A DNA stretch of 64,000 nt from Sphingobacteriales bacterium (lineage in GTDB: Bacteria > Bacteroidota > Bacteroidia > Chitinophagales > UBA2359): contig JADJTE010000002.1 in NCBI GenBank assembly GCA_016711295.1, forward strand, positions 620,001 to 684,000, given 5' to 3'. The notes beneath the pieces are model-generated. The model did not search any database, was not told the DNA's origin, and saw nothing but the letters and a program-made list of their open reading frames with translations. The number at the start of each line of letters is the position of its first letter. Position 1 is the stretch's first letter. Below, piece after piece: positions 52,223-62,444 of this stretch. Both the position numbers and the translations under genes were made by a program.

Positions 52223-54584
52223 CTACAAGCTGTCTTTGCGACGCAAAGCCCAAAAGATGCCGATAAATAAAACAAAATCGATAAGACCTATTGCCCAAAG
52301 GTTCGACGATAATTTTTCAGGCAAGCCTATCGAATTGGGCAGATTCAAAAAATCGACACCCTTTAAGGTATTATACGTCAGTTCGTCGGGGCATAGCGGA
52401 TTGGTAGCCATATAGCTGCGCAAACTATCTTGGATATAGACAAAACCCTGCGTACCCCAACGCGAAAACATGGTATAACTCGCATATTCGACTGCGCTTT
52501 TTTCGGGTATAGTCGTAATAACGCCCGCCAAGATGATTTGTGGTATCAATACGATAGGGATAATGGTCATTACTTTTTCGGTACTGCTCACATTAGCAGA
52601 AATGAACAAGCCCAAAAGAGTAGCCGAAAATGCCAATAATAGCATCATGCCGCTATGTGCCCAATAAGACCCCATGCGCAGCGCGTCGCTACCGACCAAA
52701 GTATAAATAATGCCCACAAAAATTGCCACTTGCAAAGCAGAGAAGAAGGTCAGGACAATAATTTTGGACAATAAATAGGGCATGATGCGTAGGTTAAACA
52801 TGCGCTCGCGGCGATAAATAGGCAATTCGCCGACTATTTCTTTGGCGGCATTATTCGTACCAAACCAAATAGCGGAAATAGTCATAAAAAATAATACGCT
52901 CAACTCTAATTCGCCCAAAATCAGTGCCAACAAACCCGCAATAATAGGAGCTTGTGCCAATAAAATGGCGGTATTAGCGCGGTCATTAGTTTTGATGTGA
53001 AAATAGCGCACCACTAACCAAAACAATTGTTTAAACATCGAATCGTCGCGGCGGCGGTCGGGAGCATTATTGCCCTCTGCCACCAAACCCGATACGGGAA
53101 ATAATTGTCTGTATTTATCAGCCCACATCGCGCCGTTTTCGATAGTGCCGTTTTTGGCATAGACCTCGATGACGTTTTTGCACCGAAAAAATCGAGATAG
53201 CCTGCTTTTTCACCGTAGTAGGTCAGGTAGCCGCCCTTGGATAAAAACATCACATTATCGACATAATACAAATCGTCGGGCTTATGCGTCACCATCAATA
53301 TAGTAGTGCCGTTGTCAGCTAATTGTTTGAGGCAGACCAAAAAATCTTCTATCGTTTCAGGGTCTAAGGGCGAGGTGGGTTCGTCCAAAAACAAGATAGA
53401 AGGGTCGGTAAGTAGCTCTACCGCAATAGAAACACGCTTGCGCTGCCCGCCCGACAAGTCGCCCACCGCACGGCGGCGTATTTCGGGGTCGTTGATATGT
53501 AAGTTGGTCAGTACTTCGCTTATTTTTTGGCGTATATCTTCGTTCGATACGTCGTTGGATAGGCGCAGTTTGGCGGCATAATATAAGGAGTCTTCTACCG
53601 ACAATTCGCGGTGTACGATGTCGTCCAGGGGCACATAGCCGATGAGCCGTTTTAGGTAGTCATAATGCCGATGCAACTCTAAACCATGTATGGATACCTT
53701 GCCTGCCGTAGCAGGAAAATCGCCGTTGAGGGCTTTGAGCAAGGTCGATTTGCCACAGCCCGACGGACCCATGACTGCCACAAACTCGCGGGCGGGGATT
53801 TTGAAACTCAAATTGCGTAGAATAGCTGTTTTGCCGCCATTGACGGTGCGGGTCAGTCCGTCGGCACCAATAGCCATTTGTCTTCGTATGTCCTCAGCCG
53901 GTCGCCGAAGGCGGAATTTGTACGCTCCAATCAAAATATCGTCGTGTTCGCTCAACGGCGTTTCTTCTGTGAGGCGGTTGCCATTCACAAAAGTACCGTT
54001 TTTAGAACCCAAATCGCGTATCCAATATTTACCGTCGTCGGTTTTGCGTATGGCGGCGTGTTGGCGTGTGATGGTCAATTGGGGTAATATGATGTCGGCA
54101 TCTTTCGACCGTCCTATCATGATTTCGCCTTTCAGTTCGAGCAAGGCAGCTACGTCCGATGTTTCGCGGCTTCCCTTGATTGCCATTCCTTGCGGCACAT
54201 CGGGGTTTTGAGGCGCACCCACGACGATTCAGGGACGGCTTCTATCTGCTCGCGAACAATATACTCTACTTCTAATCGGTAGCTATCGTCGGGCACGCCA
54301 AACGTGATGCGGTCGGCATGAGCCAATCGTTTTTCTTTGATGAGCCGCCCATTGACAAAGGTGCCGCTGGTGCTATCCAAATCGCGGAGGACGAGAAAAT
54401 TCTCATCTGTACAGCTAATTTCGGCATGTTTGCGCGATACATAAGTTTCGGGTAGGTCGATAATAGCCCCAAACCCGCGCCTGCCAATGGTGATAGGCGT
54501 ATGCGCTCCGCTTACTACCGCAAGTTTGCGCAGTAGTTCGTCATTGTGGTAGAGGAGCAAGCGGGCTATTTTTTCGACAGACAC
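52223..54584 (-). CDS. ABC transporter fusion: FHA-FHA-ATPase-ABC2 permease (two frame breaks)
   Basis: 787 residues after restoring two bases. Two FHA domains come first: IGRRGFGAIIDLP, SRKHAEI, SGTFVNG, and then IGRSKDADIILP, ITRQHAAI, KNGTFVNG. The ABC ATPase follows with Walker A GPSGCGKST, signature LSGGQRKR and Walker B LFLDEPT, then about 260 residues of ABC2-type membrane segments (ILLAQAPIIAGLLALILG, IIPIVLIPQIILAGVITT). This is an ABCG-like order, ATPase before permease, with phosphothreonine-reading FHA domains added. Export could therefore be gated by Ser/Thr phosphorylation. Breaks: C-run 54218-54220 (repair joins PESSW to GAPQNPDVPQG) and T-run 53175-53179 (repair gives FFGAKNVIEVYAKNGTIENG). 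Substrate unknown. Confidence 0.88.
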
Positions 54585-54681
54585 GGCAGGTAGCAGTAAA
54601 TATTTGAGGTGCGGTACAAAAATTGTGAGGTAGAAATTGCGATAGGGGCTTGCTGATAGATAAACGCTTTATAAAGGTCAG

Positions 54682-54735
54682 ATGCGATAAAAAATCGTGT
54701 AAAATTGAGCAATTTGTGGCGGTTTTTTATCGCAT
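54682..54735. repeat. inverted repeat between hisS and the FHA-ABC gene
   Basis: Arms ATGCGATAAAAAATCG and CGGTTTTTTATCGCAT, 15 of 16 complementary, around a 22-base loop. It lies 50 bases downstream of the hisS stop and about 100 bases upstream of the FHA-ABC start (both minus strand). It could be a terminator, or an operator pair. The rest of the gap 54585-54784 is AT-rich with nothing else visible. Confidence 0.5.
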
Positions 54736-54784
54736 TTCATTTTTAATAATTAATTTATCTGAAATAATCGATTTACCTATCATA

Positions 54785-56161
54785 TCATTTAATTAGACGA
54801 CTAATGGCATCGGCTATTGCTACGCTTTTTTGCTCGCCACTTGCCATATTTTTTATTTTTACTTGTTGCCTTGTCATTTCCTCATCGCCCGTAAAACCTA
54901 CGTATGGAATTTGTTGGGCATTGGCATATTTCATCTGTTTGTCCAATTTGGCAGGTTCGGGGTATAGTTCGGCGCAAATTCCGCTTTGGCGCAGTTGGGT
55001 CACGAGGCGGAAAGCGTACTGTTCGGCGGCTCCGCCAAAATTGATGAGCAACAAGCGCGTAGTTCCTGTTTGGTCAATTTGAGCAAAACCCTTGGTTTCT
55101 TCTAATACGTCATAGATGCGGTCTAAGCCAAACGAGATACCCACGCCCGACATACCTTTTAGCCCAAACGCGCCGGTCAAATCGTCGTATCTGCCGCCGC
55201 CGCCCAAGCTACCCATTTGCACGATATTGGTTTTTACTTCGTAGATGGTGCCCGTATAGTAATTTAAGCCTCGTGCTAAGGTGAGGTCTATTTTCAGGTG
55301 GTTGGCGAGTGGCGAGCCGCCGTCGGTAGCCGTTTGTAGGTATTGTAGCAGGGTTTTCATTTCGGCAATGCCCTTTTTGCCCATTTCGGAGTTAGCAAAC
55401 CGTTCGGCGAGCTGTGCCAATACTACTTCGGGGCTGCCCTCGATGCGCAAAAAATCAGCTATGATATTTTGTGCTATTTCGTCAATGCCGCGTTCGGTGA
55501 GTTCGCGCCTTACGCCGTCCATACCTATTTTGTCCAATTTATCGATAGCTACGGTGATGTCGGTCAGTCGGTCAGATTGTTGGGCGGTTTCAGCCATAGC
55601 CGCCAGAATTTTTCGGTTGTTCAGGTGTATGGTTACGGGTATTTTTAGTTGGGCAAATACGCGGTCGTACAATTGGGTCAATTCGGCTTCGTTGAGCAGA
55701 GAGTTAGTGCCAATCACATCGGCATCGCATTGGTAAAACTCGCGGTATCGCCCGCGTTGGGGTCGGTCGGCACGCCATACGGGTTGTATTTGGTATCGTT
55801 TGAATGGGAATGCCAAACGGCTTTGATTCATCACTACATAGCGAGCAAAAGGTATGGTCAAATCGTAGCGCAAGCCTTTTTCTGCTATTTGGGTCTGCAA
55901 TTGCTTATGGCTCATTTCGCTCAGTTGTGAGGCATCGATACCATCTAAAAAATTGCCCGAATTGAGTATGCGGTACAACAGTTTTTCGCCTTCGTCGCCA
56001 TATTTCCCGGTCAGGGTGCTTAGGTTTTCCATCACGGGCGTTTCGAGGGGGGCATAGCCGAATCGCTCAAATTCGCCTTTGATAGTATTGATGATATAAT
56101 AACGCTTGCGCAATTCAGAGGCTCCAAAATCGCGCGTTCCTTTGGGTATGCTTGGTTTCAT
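54785..56161 (-). CDS. hisS: histidyl-tRNA synthetase
   Basis: 458-residue class II aminoacyl-tRNA synthetase that charges tRNA-His. Conserved landmarks are PKGTRDFGASELRKR at the start, the class II motif 2 region (PVWRADRPQRGRYREFYQCD), the histidine signature LARGLNYYTGTIYEV and motif 3 (GMSGVGISFGLDRIYDVL), followed by the anticodon-binding domain (RLLLINFGGAAEQYAF...). Length is normal for the family. It starts 20 bases after the thrC stop, so the two are probably co-transcribed. The frame is intact. Confidence 0.95.
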   Translation of the reverse strand: MKPSIPKGTRDFGASELRKRYYIINTIKGEFERFGYAPLETPVMENLSTLTGKYGDEGEKLLYRILNSGNFLDGIDASQLSEMSHKQLQTQIAEKGLRYDLTIPFARYVVMNQSRLAFPFKRYQIQPVWRADRPQRGRYREFYQCDADVIGTNSLLNEAELTQLYDRVFAQLKIPVTIHLNNRKILAAMAETAQQSDRLTDITVAIDKLDKIGMDGVRRELTERGIDEIAQNIIADFLRIEGSPEVVLAQLAERFANSEMGKKGIAEMKTLLQYLQTATDGGSPLANHLKIDLTLARGLNYYTGTIYEVKTNIVQMGSLGGGGRYDDLTGAFGLKGMSGVGISFGLDRIYDVLEETKGFAQIDQTGTTRLLLINFGGAAEQYAFRLVTQLRQSGICAELYPEPAKLDKQMKYANAQQIPYVGFTGDEEMTRQQVKIKNMASGEQKSVAIADAISRLIK

Positions 56162-56181
56162 GTAGGGGTTGTCATGGGGGC

Positions 56182-57513
56182 TTATTGTTGAGAGAGCAAA
56201 AATCGGCGCAACGCCGCGTAATCAGGTGGCAATAGATGCGCTACTTTGGGGCATTGTAGTAGGGTTGCTAAGGAATCGGGTATGGGTACGCTTATTTGTA
56301 GGGCAGGCTCTACGATGTCGTAAAACTTGACAGGGTGGGCAGTAGCCAAAAATATGCCTTGTGTTTGCTCGCGCTCTTCGGGGTATTGTGTCAAGTAGGC
56401 TTGCAGACCTAACCAAGCCACGGCGGTATGGGGGCAAATGAGGTATTGGTATTCGCGCCATACGTGTTGTATGGCTTGCAGGGTTTGCGCGTCGTCAAAG
56501 CTATATGCCGATAAATCGTGGCGCAAGGCATTGATGTCGTTATTATAGAGGTCTTGAATGCGCTGCAAATTGCTGGGATTGCCCACGTCCATCGCATTGG
56601 ACAGGGTTTGTACCGAAGGGCGTGCTTCAAACAAGGCGGTTTGTAGATATTGCGTAAATGTATTATTGGCATTGTTGGCAGCTATAAAATGGGCTGCGGG
56701 TAGCCCCATCTTTAAAGCGATTAGCCCTGCACAGAGGTTGCCAAAATTGCCACTTGGCACGCAAAAAACGACCTTTTTGCCGCGTTGCATTACTTGTTGG
56801 TAGGCGCGGACATAATAGAATGTCTGCGGGATAAGCCGTGCTAAATTGATAGAGTTGGCGGAGGATAGGGCAATTTGGCGGCGCAAATCGGCATCTAAAA
56901 ACGCTTGCTTGACCATCGCTTGGCAATCGTCAAATGTACCTTCTATCTCTAAGGCAGTAACATTATTGCCCAGAGCGGTCAACTGTTGTTCTTGGATACG
57001 ACTTATTTTTTGGCTCGGATACAGGATAACTACTTGTATGCCCGGTGCATTTAAAAAACCTTGTGCTACGGCTCCACCCGTATCGCCTGATGTAGCCACT
57101 AAAATATGCAGTTGGCGTTGGGAGGCATTAGTATCGGCATCGCGAGTCACGAAATAGCTCATCATACGCGCCATAAATCGCGCTCCGAAATCTTTGAATG
57201 CCAAGGACGGTCCGTGAAACAGTTCGAGGCAGGCAATGCCAGGGCATACGTCGTATACAGGAGCATCAAAATTGATAGCATCGGCTACGATACGGTGCAA
57301 ATCCTTGGGCGGTACGGCATCTTGTAGCAAGCAGTGGGCTATTTCATAGGCTAATTCGGTGAAGCTATATTGGGGCAATTGCGACCAGAATTCGGGGGGC
57401 AAGGGTTTAATGCTGGTAGGCATATACAAGCCGTTGTCGGGCGGCAGTCCTTGCATCAAAACGGTTTGCCAGTCGGTATCGGGCGATTCGCGACGGGTGC
57501 TGTAAAATGACAT
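56182..57513 (-). CDS. thrC: threonine synthase
   Basis: 443-residue PLP enzyme that converts O-phosphohomoserine to threonine. The start at ATG 57513 gives the family opening MSFYSTRRESPDTDWQTVLM. PLP lysine 107 in FHGPSLAFKDFGARFM; then VATSGDTGGAVAQGF, FCVPSGNFGNLCAGL and NAMDVGNPSNLQRI, all typical of the longer ThrC class. Followed at 20 bases by hisS. No homoserine kinase or dehydrogenase gene is nearby. Confidence 0.95.
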   Translation of the reverse strand: MSFYSTRRESPDTDWQTVLMQGLPPDNGLYMPTSIKPLPPEFWSQLPQYSFTELAYEIAHCLLQDAVPPKDLHRIVADAINFDAPVYDVCPGIACLELFHGPSLAFKDFGARFMARMMSYFVTRDADTNASQRQLHILVATSGDTGGAVAQGFLNAPGIQVVILYPSQKISRIQEQQLTALGNNVTALEIEGTFDDCQAMVKQAFLDADLRRQIALSSANSINLARLIPQTFYYVRAYQQVMQRGKKVVFCVPSGNFGNLCAGLIALKMGLPAAHFIAANNANNTFTQYLQTALFEARPSVQTLSNAMDVGNPSNLQRIQDLYNNDINALRHDLSAYSFDDAQTLQAIQHVWREYQYLICPHTAVAWLGLQAYLTQYPEEREQTQGIFLATAHPVKFYDIVEPALQISVPIPDSLATLLQCPKVAHLLPPDYAALRRFLLSQQ

Positions 57514-57621
57514 AATTCGGGATATGGGGCGTTTTTTGCTTTGTCCATAAAGAAACACGGACAAAGGCGGGCAAATCGGTATTATTGGGTCCTATTGTTA
57601 AGGGGTTTTGGGCGGCGCCAT

Positions 57622-59145
57622 TTATTTTTTCACATTCAGCAATTTGGTAATATCGCTTGCGATTTCTTCGCTGCTCGGGCGTTTGGCATTGGCATCGGCA
57701 ATATTGCCTTTTTTATCGATGAGCATATAGCGCGGAATACTGCTTAGACCAAAAGCACGGGCAGCCTCCGACCCCCAGCCGCCCGTTGATAGCGTATGGT
57801 AGCCCTTGATGCCCAAACTCTCAATAGATTTTTTCCATTTATCGACATTGTCGTCAATAGATATATATAAGAACACCAATTGCTTCAATTGTTTAGCCGT
57901 AAATTTGTCGTGCAGGGTTTTGGCAAAAGGAAATTGTTGTCGGCAGGGACCGCACCAACTTGCCCAAAAATCGACATAGATGACTTTGCCTTTAAATTGG
58001 TCTAAACCTACTTGTTTGCCTTCTAAATCAACAGCGCGAAAATTGCTGACGGGCGACGACGCGCTCGTGCCCTCGCTCTTGCCGCTGTTTTTACTGCCTT
58101 TCGATTTGCCCTTCGATTTGCCTTTGCCACCTGCATCGGCTTGGGCACTGGGTTCGGGCATTTTGGCATTGATCCAATCGGCGCATTTTTGGCGCACGAT
58201 AGCGGTATATTGTTGGCTTTTATCGGCTTCTTCCAAGCCGCCGTATACTTTTTTGAGGGTTTCGGGGCTTACTTTTTCGCACAAATCGTAGGTAAAATGC
58301 GATACAGCATAGACAAAAGCGAAATCTTTTAGGTGTTGTCGGGCATAATTATATTTCATATTTAGCGAGGTGGCATAGTCGGTAAACTTCATAAATTTAT
58401 TGCTCTCCGACGTAAAATATGTGGTATAATGTACCAAAAATTGGCGGTATGCGGGGCTATTGATTGCTGCCGTATTGTTTGCCAAATCATCATTGATGCC
58501 CTCCACGACGCTTTGCGGCAATCTGCTCACGAGCATGTCTTTTTTGCTATTGGCAACAATGATGGGATGCCCTATAATATAATTGTAGTAATTGTAAGTT
58601 GTTTCGTGATTGACAAAGGCCTTGCAATCGCTCGACACATTGGCTATATCGGTATATTTATTTATCCATTCGGTTTGTTGTTTGCGTTGGGCGAACAAAT
58701 ACATTTCTACTACATCTACCGTACTGGACTTAACCTTTTCGGTCATGAAGTTGGCATTGAATGCTTCGGCAAATTGGGTATAAAATTGTGTTACGAACTG
58801 GTTGTTTGCCGCGCCTTTGCCCGAAAAACGGGGCTGCCAAGCATCATCTTTTTTTTCTATGTCGAGCGCAAGTTCGTCGCCTGGTTCGAGGTAGAGGCGC
58901 ATTGTTTGGTTTTTATAATTCAGTTGTACGGCGCGGGCTTGTTCGAGGTCAAAACTGAACGCAAATTTGCCGTTTTGGGTGGTAATTTCCGATTTTTTGG
59001 GTTCGCCTATATATACGTATGGTATTTGTAGGCTGAGGGTATCGCCGTCGGCGGCTTGGCTGATGCTGCCCGAAATAGTGGTTTTGGTAGCGGCAAAGCA
59101 GGGTACGGCTGCTAAGAAGAGCAAAAATAAGAGGGCAGTACGCAT
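57622..59145 (-). CDS. TlpA-like thioredoxin-family lipid/periplasmic protein with DUF4369-type N-terminus
   Basis: 507 residues with a signal peptide (MRTALLFLLFLAAVPCFA). The N-terminal third (ISGSISQAADGDTLSLQI, EPGDELALDI) resembles the beta-domain common in Bacteroidota thioredoxins. An alpha-helical middle follows, then a low-complexity Gly/Lys/Ser linker (GKGKSKGKSKGSKNSGKSEG), then a C-terminal TlpA domain with FWASWCGPCRQQFPF; the CxxC cysteines are at about 398 and 401. Probable periplasmic disulfide reductase or chaperone. Its ATG overlaps the end of the DinB gene at an A9 run, so the two genes are coupled. Confidence 0.87.
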   Translation of the reverse strand: MRTALLFLLFLAAVPCFAATKTTISGSISQAADGDTLSLQIPYVYIGEPKKSEITTQNGKFAFSFDLEQARAVQLNYKNQTMRLYLEPGDELALDIEKKDDAWQPRFSGKGAANNQFVTQFYTQFAEAFNANFMTEKVKSSTVDVVEMYLFAQRKQQTEWINKYTDIANVSSDCKAFVNHETTYNYYNYIIGHPIIVANSKKDMLVSRLPQSVVEGINDDLANNTAAINSPAYRQFLVHYTTYFTSESNKFMKFTDYATSLNMKYNYARQHLKDFAFVYAVSHFTYDLCEKVSPETLKKVYGGLEEADKSQQYTAIVRQKCADWINAKMPEPSAQADAGGKGKSKGKSKGSKNSGKSEGTSASSPVSNFRAVDLEGKQVGLDQFKGKVIYVDFWASWCGPCRQQFPFAKTLHDKFTAKQLKQLVFLYISIDDNVDKWKKSIESLGIKGYHTLSTGGWGSEAARAFGLSSIPRYMLIDKKGNIADANAKRPSSEEIASDITKLLNVKK

Positions 59146-59665
59146 TTTTTTTTAGTGTTTCGGTATGGTGTTGGGTATGATAAATGGTAAAATAAAGCAT
59201 TTCGCGGAGGGTCAATTTCCCAAGCAAAGGGTGGGGTAGGAGATATTGGTCTAAGTCGGTATTGTCGTAGGCAGCCAAGCGGCGGTCTAAATTTTCGTGG
59301 TGTTTGTGGTAGGTGGCAATTAGTTTGTCTTTGTTGGCAAGTGCTATGGTAGGCGGCACAAAAGCTCCCGTAGCTACGCCGCCTGCTGCCAATTTGTCGT
59401 GGTAGCGTTGCACTATATCTTCGTAGCTTCGCAACGCGCGATTGGGTTTGCCAAAAGATAGACGCAATAAGAAACGCGGCAAAGAAAATGCCAAACTCAC
59501 GGGTTGCACAGAGCGTATGAGGTGGTCTAAGTTTTGACCTGCCGACCATTTGCCATTGGGCGTAGCTTCAAAATCGGCATTGGGTATTTCTTGCACGGCG
59601 GCTACAAATTCGGTGGCATTATTTTTCAGGGCAGCCCGCAAATCGGCTTGGGTATGGATAGGCAT
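59112..59665 (-). CDS. DinB-family four-helix protein, 3' end uncertain
   Basis: About 185 residues. DinB proteins are metal-binding helical bundles that often act as thiol-dependent S-transferases. The core reads LRAALKNNATEFVAAVQEI, GKWSAGQNLDHLIRSV, and MLYFTIYHTQHHTETLKK; the His residues (DHL, YHTQHH) are the usual metal ligands. As sequenced, the frame runs on through the A9 tract (59145-59153 on the plus strand, T's) into the next gene. With ten A's it would stop at 59112 after ETLKKKCVLPSYFCSS. I chose that end. A -33/-7 promoter lies upstream. Confidence 0.78.
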
Positions 59666-59756
59666 GAGACAGAATAGTTGAGGACGAATGGTTTAGTACC
59701 AACAGCGACGCTGCTTAGGCTGACCCGTTTTTGCTCCTACCAATGGATAGTCATAA

Positions 59757-59788
59757 CAAAGGTATGCCCAAAAACAGCAAGCCGCAAA
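59757..59788 (-). promoter_or_regulatory. promoter of the dinB-tlpA-like pair
   Basis: Minus-strand TTTG (59785-59788) and TACCTTTG (59757-59764) are separated by 20 bases, the spacing expected for this phylum. It lies about 92 bases upstream of the DinB ATG. The divergent gap 59666-60036 also has a plus-strand TATCTTTG at 59919-59926, the likely -7 box for the YqeY gene. Confidence 0.65.
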
Positions 59789-60036
59789 AATACGGTATTT
59801 CGGGCAAATTAGGGCATTATTGCCACTCTTATTGATAGATAGTGCTTTTTTGCTCAACAAATTAGCAAGTAATTAGGCAAAAAGTATGTTGCGGGAACTT
59901 TAATACGCTAAAAAACGTTATCTTTGCGCTTTATAGGCATAGTGGTTGCTCATACCAATTTTAAGCCTTATAAAAATATATCAAAACAGAAATAATATAA
60001 ATAAATTTTCACAAAAAACATCTATCAAAAACAATC

Positions 60037-60486
60037 ATGAGTTTAGAACAACGCATTAACGAAGAAATCAAGAATGCTATGCGTGCCAAAGCCGAAGCCC
60101 AATTGCGCGGCTTACGAGCTATCAAATCGGCTATTTTATTAGCCAAAACCGCCGAGGGTGCCACTGACCCCCTCACCGAAGAGCAAGAAACTAAACTGCT
60201 GACCAAATTGGTGAAACAACGTCGCGATTCACTCGAAGTATACCAAAGCCAAAACCGCCCCGACTTAGCCCAACGCGAAGAGGAAGAAATAGCCGTCATC
60301 CAAACATTCCTACCACAACCCCTCACTGCCGACGAACTGCGTGCCGAGCTACAACGCATCATAGCCGAGACAGGTGCTACATCAGGCAAGGATATGGGCA
60401 AAGTTATAGGAGCAGCCAACAAAGCACTAAGCGGAAAAGCAGAAGGTAAAGCCATTGCTACAATGGTCAAGGAATTGTTGGGATAG
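60037..60486 (+). CDS. yqeY: GatB/YqeY domain-containing protein
   Basis: 149 residues, full length for the family. LEQRINEEIKNAMRAKAEAQ at the start, LRAIKSAILLAK, then RREEEIAVIQ-like QREEEEIAVIQTFLPQPLT and GKDMGKVIGAANKAL. YqeY resembles the tail domain of the amidotransferase subunit GatB and is thought to bind tRNA; its exact role is not settled. First gene of a plus-strand run with cvpA and mtaB. A TATCTTTG box lies at 59919-59926, about 110 bases upstream. Confidence 0.93.
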   Translation: MSLEQRINEEIKNAMRAKAEAQLRGLRAIKSAILLAKTAEGATDPLTEEQETKLLTKLVKQRRDSLEVYQSQNRPDLAQREEEEIAVIQTFLPQPLTADELRAELQRIIAETGATSGKDMGKVIGAANKALSGKAEGKAIATMVKELLG

Positions 60487-60546
60487 CCCCAAAACCTGCT
60501 GCATTACCTTTTATTTACCTATTTTCCCACCCAATACCATTCATTT

Positions 60547-61101
60547 ATGAATCCCATTGATATTGCTTTTGCCGCTGTCATGGCGTATGGCATGTATAAA
60601 GGCGCAACACAAGGCTTTTTTGGCGGTGTGATTAATTTTATTAAAGTTGCGATAGGCATCTATATAGCTCTGCGCTTTGGCTCGGCATTGTCGGCTATTT
60701 TGCAAAAGGTACTCCATATTAGCCCGCTTTATACGCCTATCTTGTCCTTTATTGTCATGCTGATAGGTGTTATGGGCATATTTTTTATCATAAGCTCGGC
60801 ATTAGACGTATTTGTAAGGGCTGCCCAGTTGGGGTCGCTCAATCGGAGTTTGGGCATCCTTTTATGGGCATTTTTGCTCACGCTCGGATTTAGCACGCTC
60901 TTGTCCCTAGGCGATAAAGGCAAACTTATCCCCGCCGACATGAAAGCCAGTTCGAAGGTATTTCCCTACGTCGAACCCCTTGCCACGATAGTCTATTGCA
61001 AGTTGGGCTACCTTACACCTGCTATTGACGAACTCGGTGCCGCAGTCGGCGACTTAGCAGAGGACATGAAACGCGCCGCTATGGGCGAGTGTGTGCAGTA
61101 A
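60547..61101 (+). CDS. cvpA: CvpA family membrane protein
   Basis: 184 residues with four hydrophobic segments: IDIAFAAVMAYGMYKGATQG at the start, VAIGIYIALRFG, LSFIVMLIGVMGIFFII and LGILLWAFLLTLGF. The N-terminal D.AF..VM..G..KG..QG pattern is that of CvpA (colicin V production), an inner-membrane protein linked to envelope integrity. It lies 60 bases after yqeY and 45 bases before mtaB on the same strand. Confidence 0.9.
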   Translation: MNPIDIAFAAVMAYGMYKGATQGFFGGVINFIKVAIGIYIALRFGSALSAILQKVLHISPLYTPILSFIVMLIGVMGIFFIISSALDVFVRAAQLGSLNRSLGILLWAFLLTLGFSTLLSLGDKGKLIPADMKASSKVFPYVEPLATIVYCKLGYLTPAIDELGAAVGDLAEDMKRAAMGECVQ

Positions 61102-61146
61102 TGATATACCAAACCCCCTATTCTTTTTCTACAACGGATATGAACC

Positions 61147-62287
61147 ATGACAACCGCCCTTGATACTCCCACCACACCCCGACGAACCGTTGCTTTCTAT
61201 ACACTCGGCTGCAAACTCAACTACTCCGAAACCTCCGCTATGGGGCGACTGATGACAGATAACGGCTTCGACACCGTGCCATTTCACGACTGCCCCGACG
61301 TATATGTTATCAATACCTGCTCGGTAACGGACAATGCCGATAAAAAATGCCGGCAAATCGTCAAACAAGCCCTACGACATTCGCCCAATGCCTATATCGT
61401 GGTCGTGGGTTGTTATGCCCAACTCAAACCATACGAAATAGTTAATATAGAAGGCGTTGATGTTGTATTGGGGGCTGCCGAAAAATTTAACCTCACCCAA
61501 CACCTCAACGAACTCTGCAAACAACCCAAAGGAAAGGTCGTGGCGGGCGATATTGCCCATGCCAATACGTTCATACACGCCCACTCGATAGGCGATCGCA
61601 CCCGCTCGTTCCTAAAAGTGCAGGATGGCTGCGACTATAAATGCGCCTTTTGCACCATTCCCTTAGCGCGAGGCAGTAGCCGAAGCGACAGCATCGAATC
61701 CGTAGTAGCACAGGCAAACAGCATCGTAGAGTTGGGAGCAAAAGAAATTGTACTCACGGGCGTAAATACAGGCGACTACGGACGACAAATGCCCGACGGC
61801 ACCGACCGCGAAGTGTCGTTTTTAGACCTACTAAGCACCTTAGACCGACAAATAGACCTGCCGCGCATCCGCATCTCGTCTATCGAACCCAATTTGCTCC
61901 ACCCCAATATCATCGATTACGTAGCCCAATCGCGCCGCGTGATGCCCCATTTTCACATACCTTTGCAATCGGGTAGCAACAAAACTTTACAGCGAATGCG
62001 CCGCCGATACCGCCGCGAGCTATACGCCGAGCGCGTTGAACACATCAAACGCGCCATGCCGCACGCTTGTATCGGTGTCGATGTCATAGTAGGTTTGAGG
62101 CGAAACCCACGACGATTTTTTGGACACCTACCGCTTCCTAAACGACTTGCCCGTGTCCTATTTACACGTCTTTACTTATTCCGACAATTATATTAAAGTA
62201 GAAACCGAATACGACCCCTTGCTCGTCAATGAAATAGCCCCTGCATACTTGTCGCGCATCAACGAAAAAGGAATGGTTTGCGTATAA
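61147..62287 (+). CDS. mtaB: tRNA threonylcarbamoyladenosine methylthiotransferase MtaB, with frame break and internal deletion
   Basis: Radical-SAM enzyme that thiomethylates t6A37 of tRNA. The N-terminal domain has VAFYTLGCKLNYSETSAMG, VINTCSVTDNADKKC and VVVGCYAQLKP (three cluster cysteines); the radical-SAM triad is DGCDYKCAFCTIP; then EIVLTGVNTGDYG and HFHIPLQSGSNKTLQRMRR. At about 62097 the frame breaks in GVDVIVG.., where the family has FPGET. The continuing frame reads GETHDDFLDTYRFLN, SYLHVFTYS, then jumps to DNYIKVETEYDPLLVNEI and ends at 62287. In relatives that last stretch is the extreme C-terminus, 60-90 residues after FTYS, so the intervening segment is missing. Total about 380 residues against the usual 430-450. 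Confidence 0.88.
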
Positions 62288-62444
62288 GCCCTAAGAACCC
62301 GAAAACCTTGAAATAGGTGCTTGGGCAAAAGCAAAAGTTGCCTTTTTGCTGCTAATCTGCCTTTGTTTCAGATGCCGCGAACGATACAAATTCAAACTCG
62401 TTTGCTACTCTTGCCGTCATTCATTACCATATAATTCTACTATT

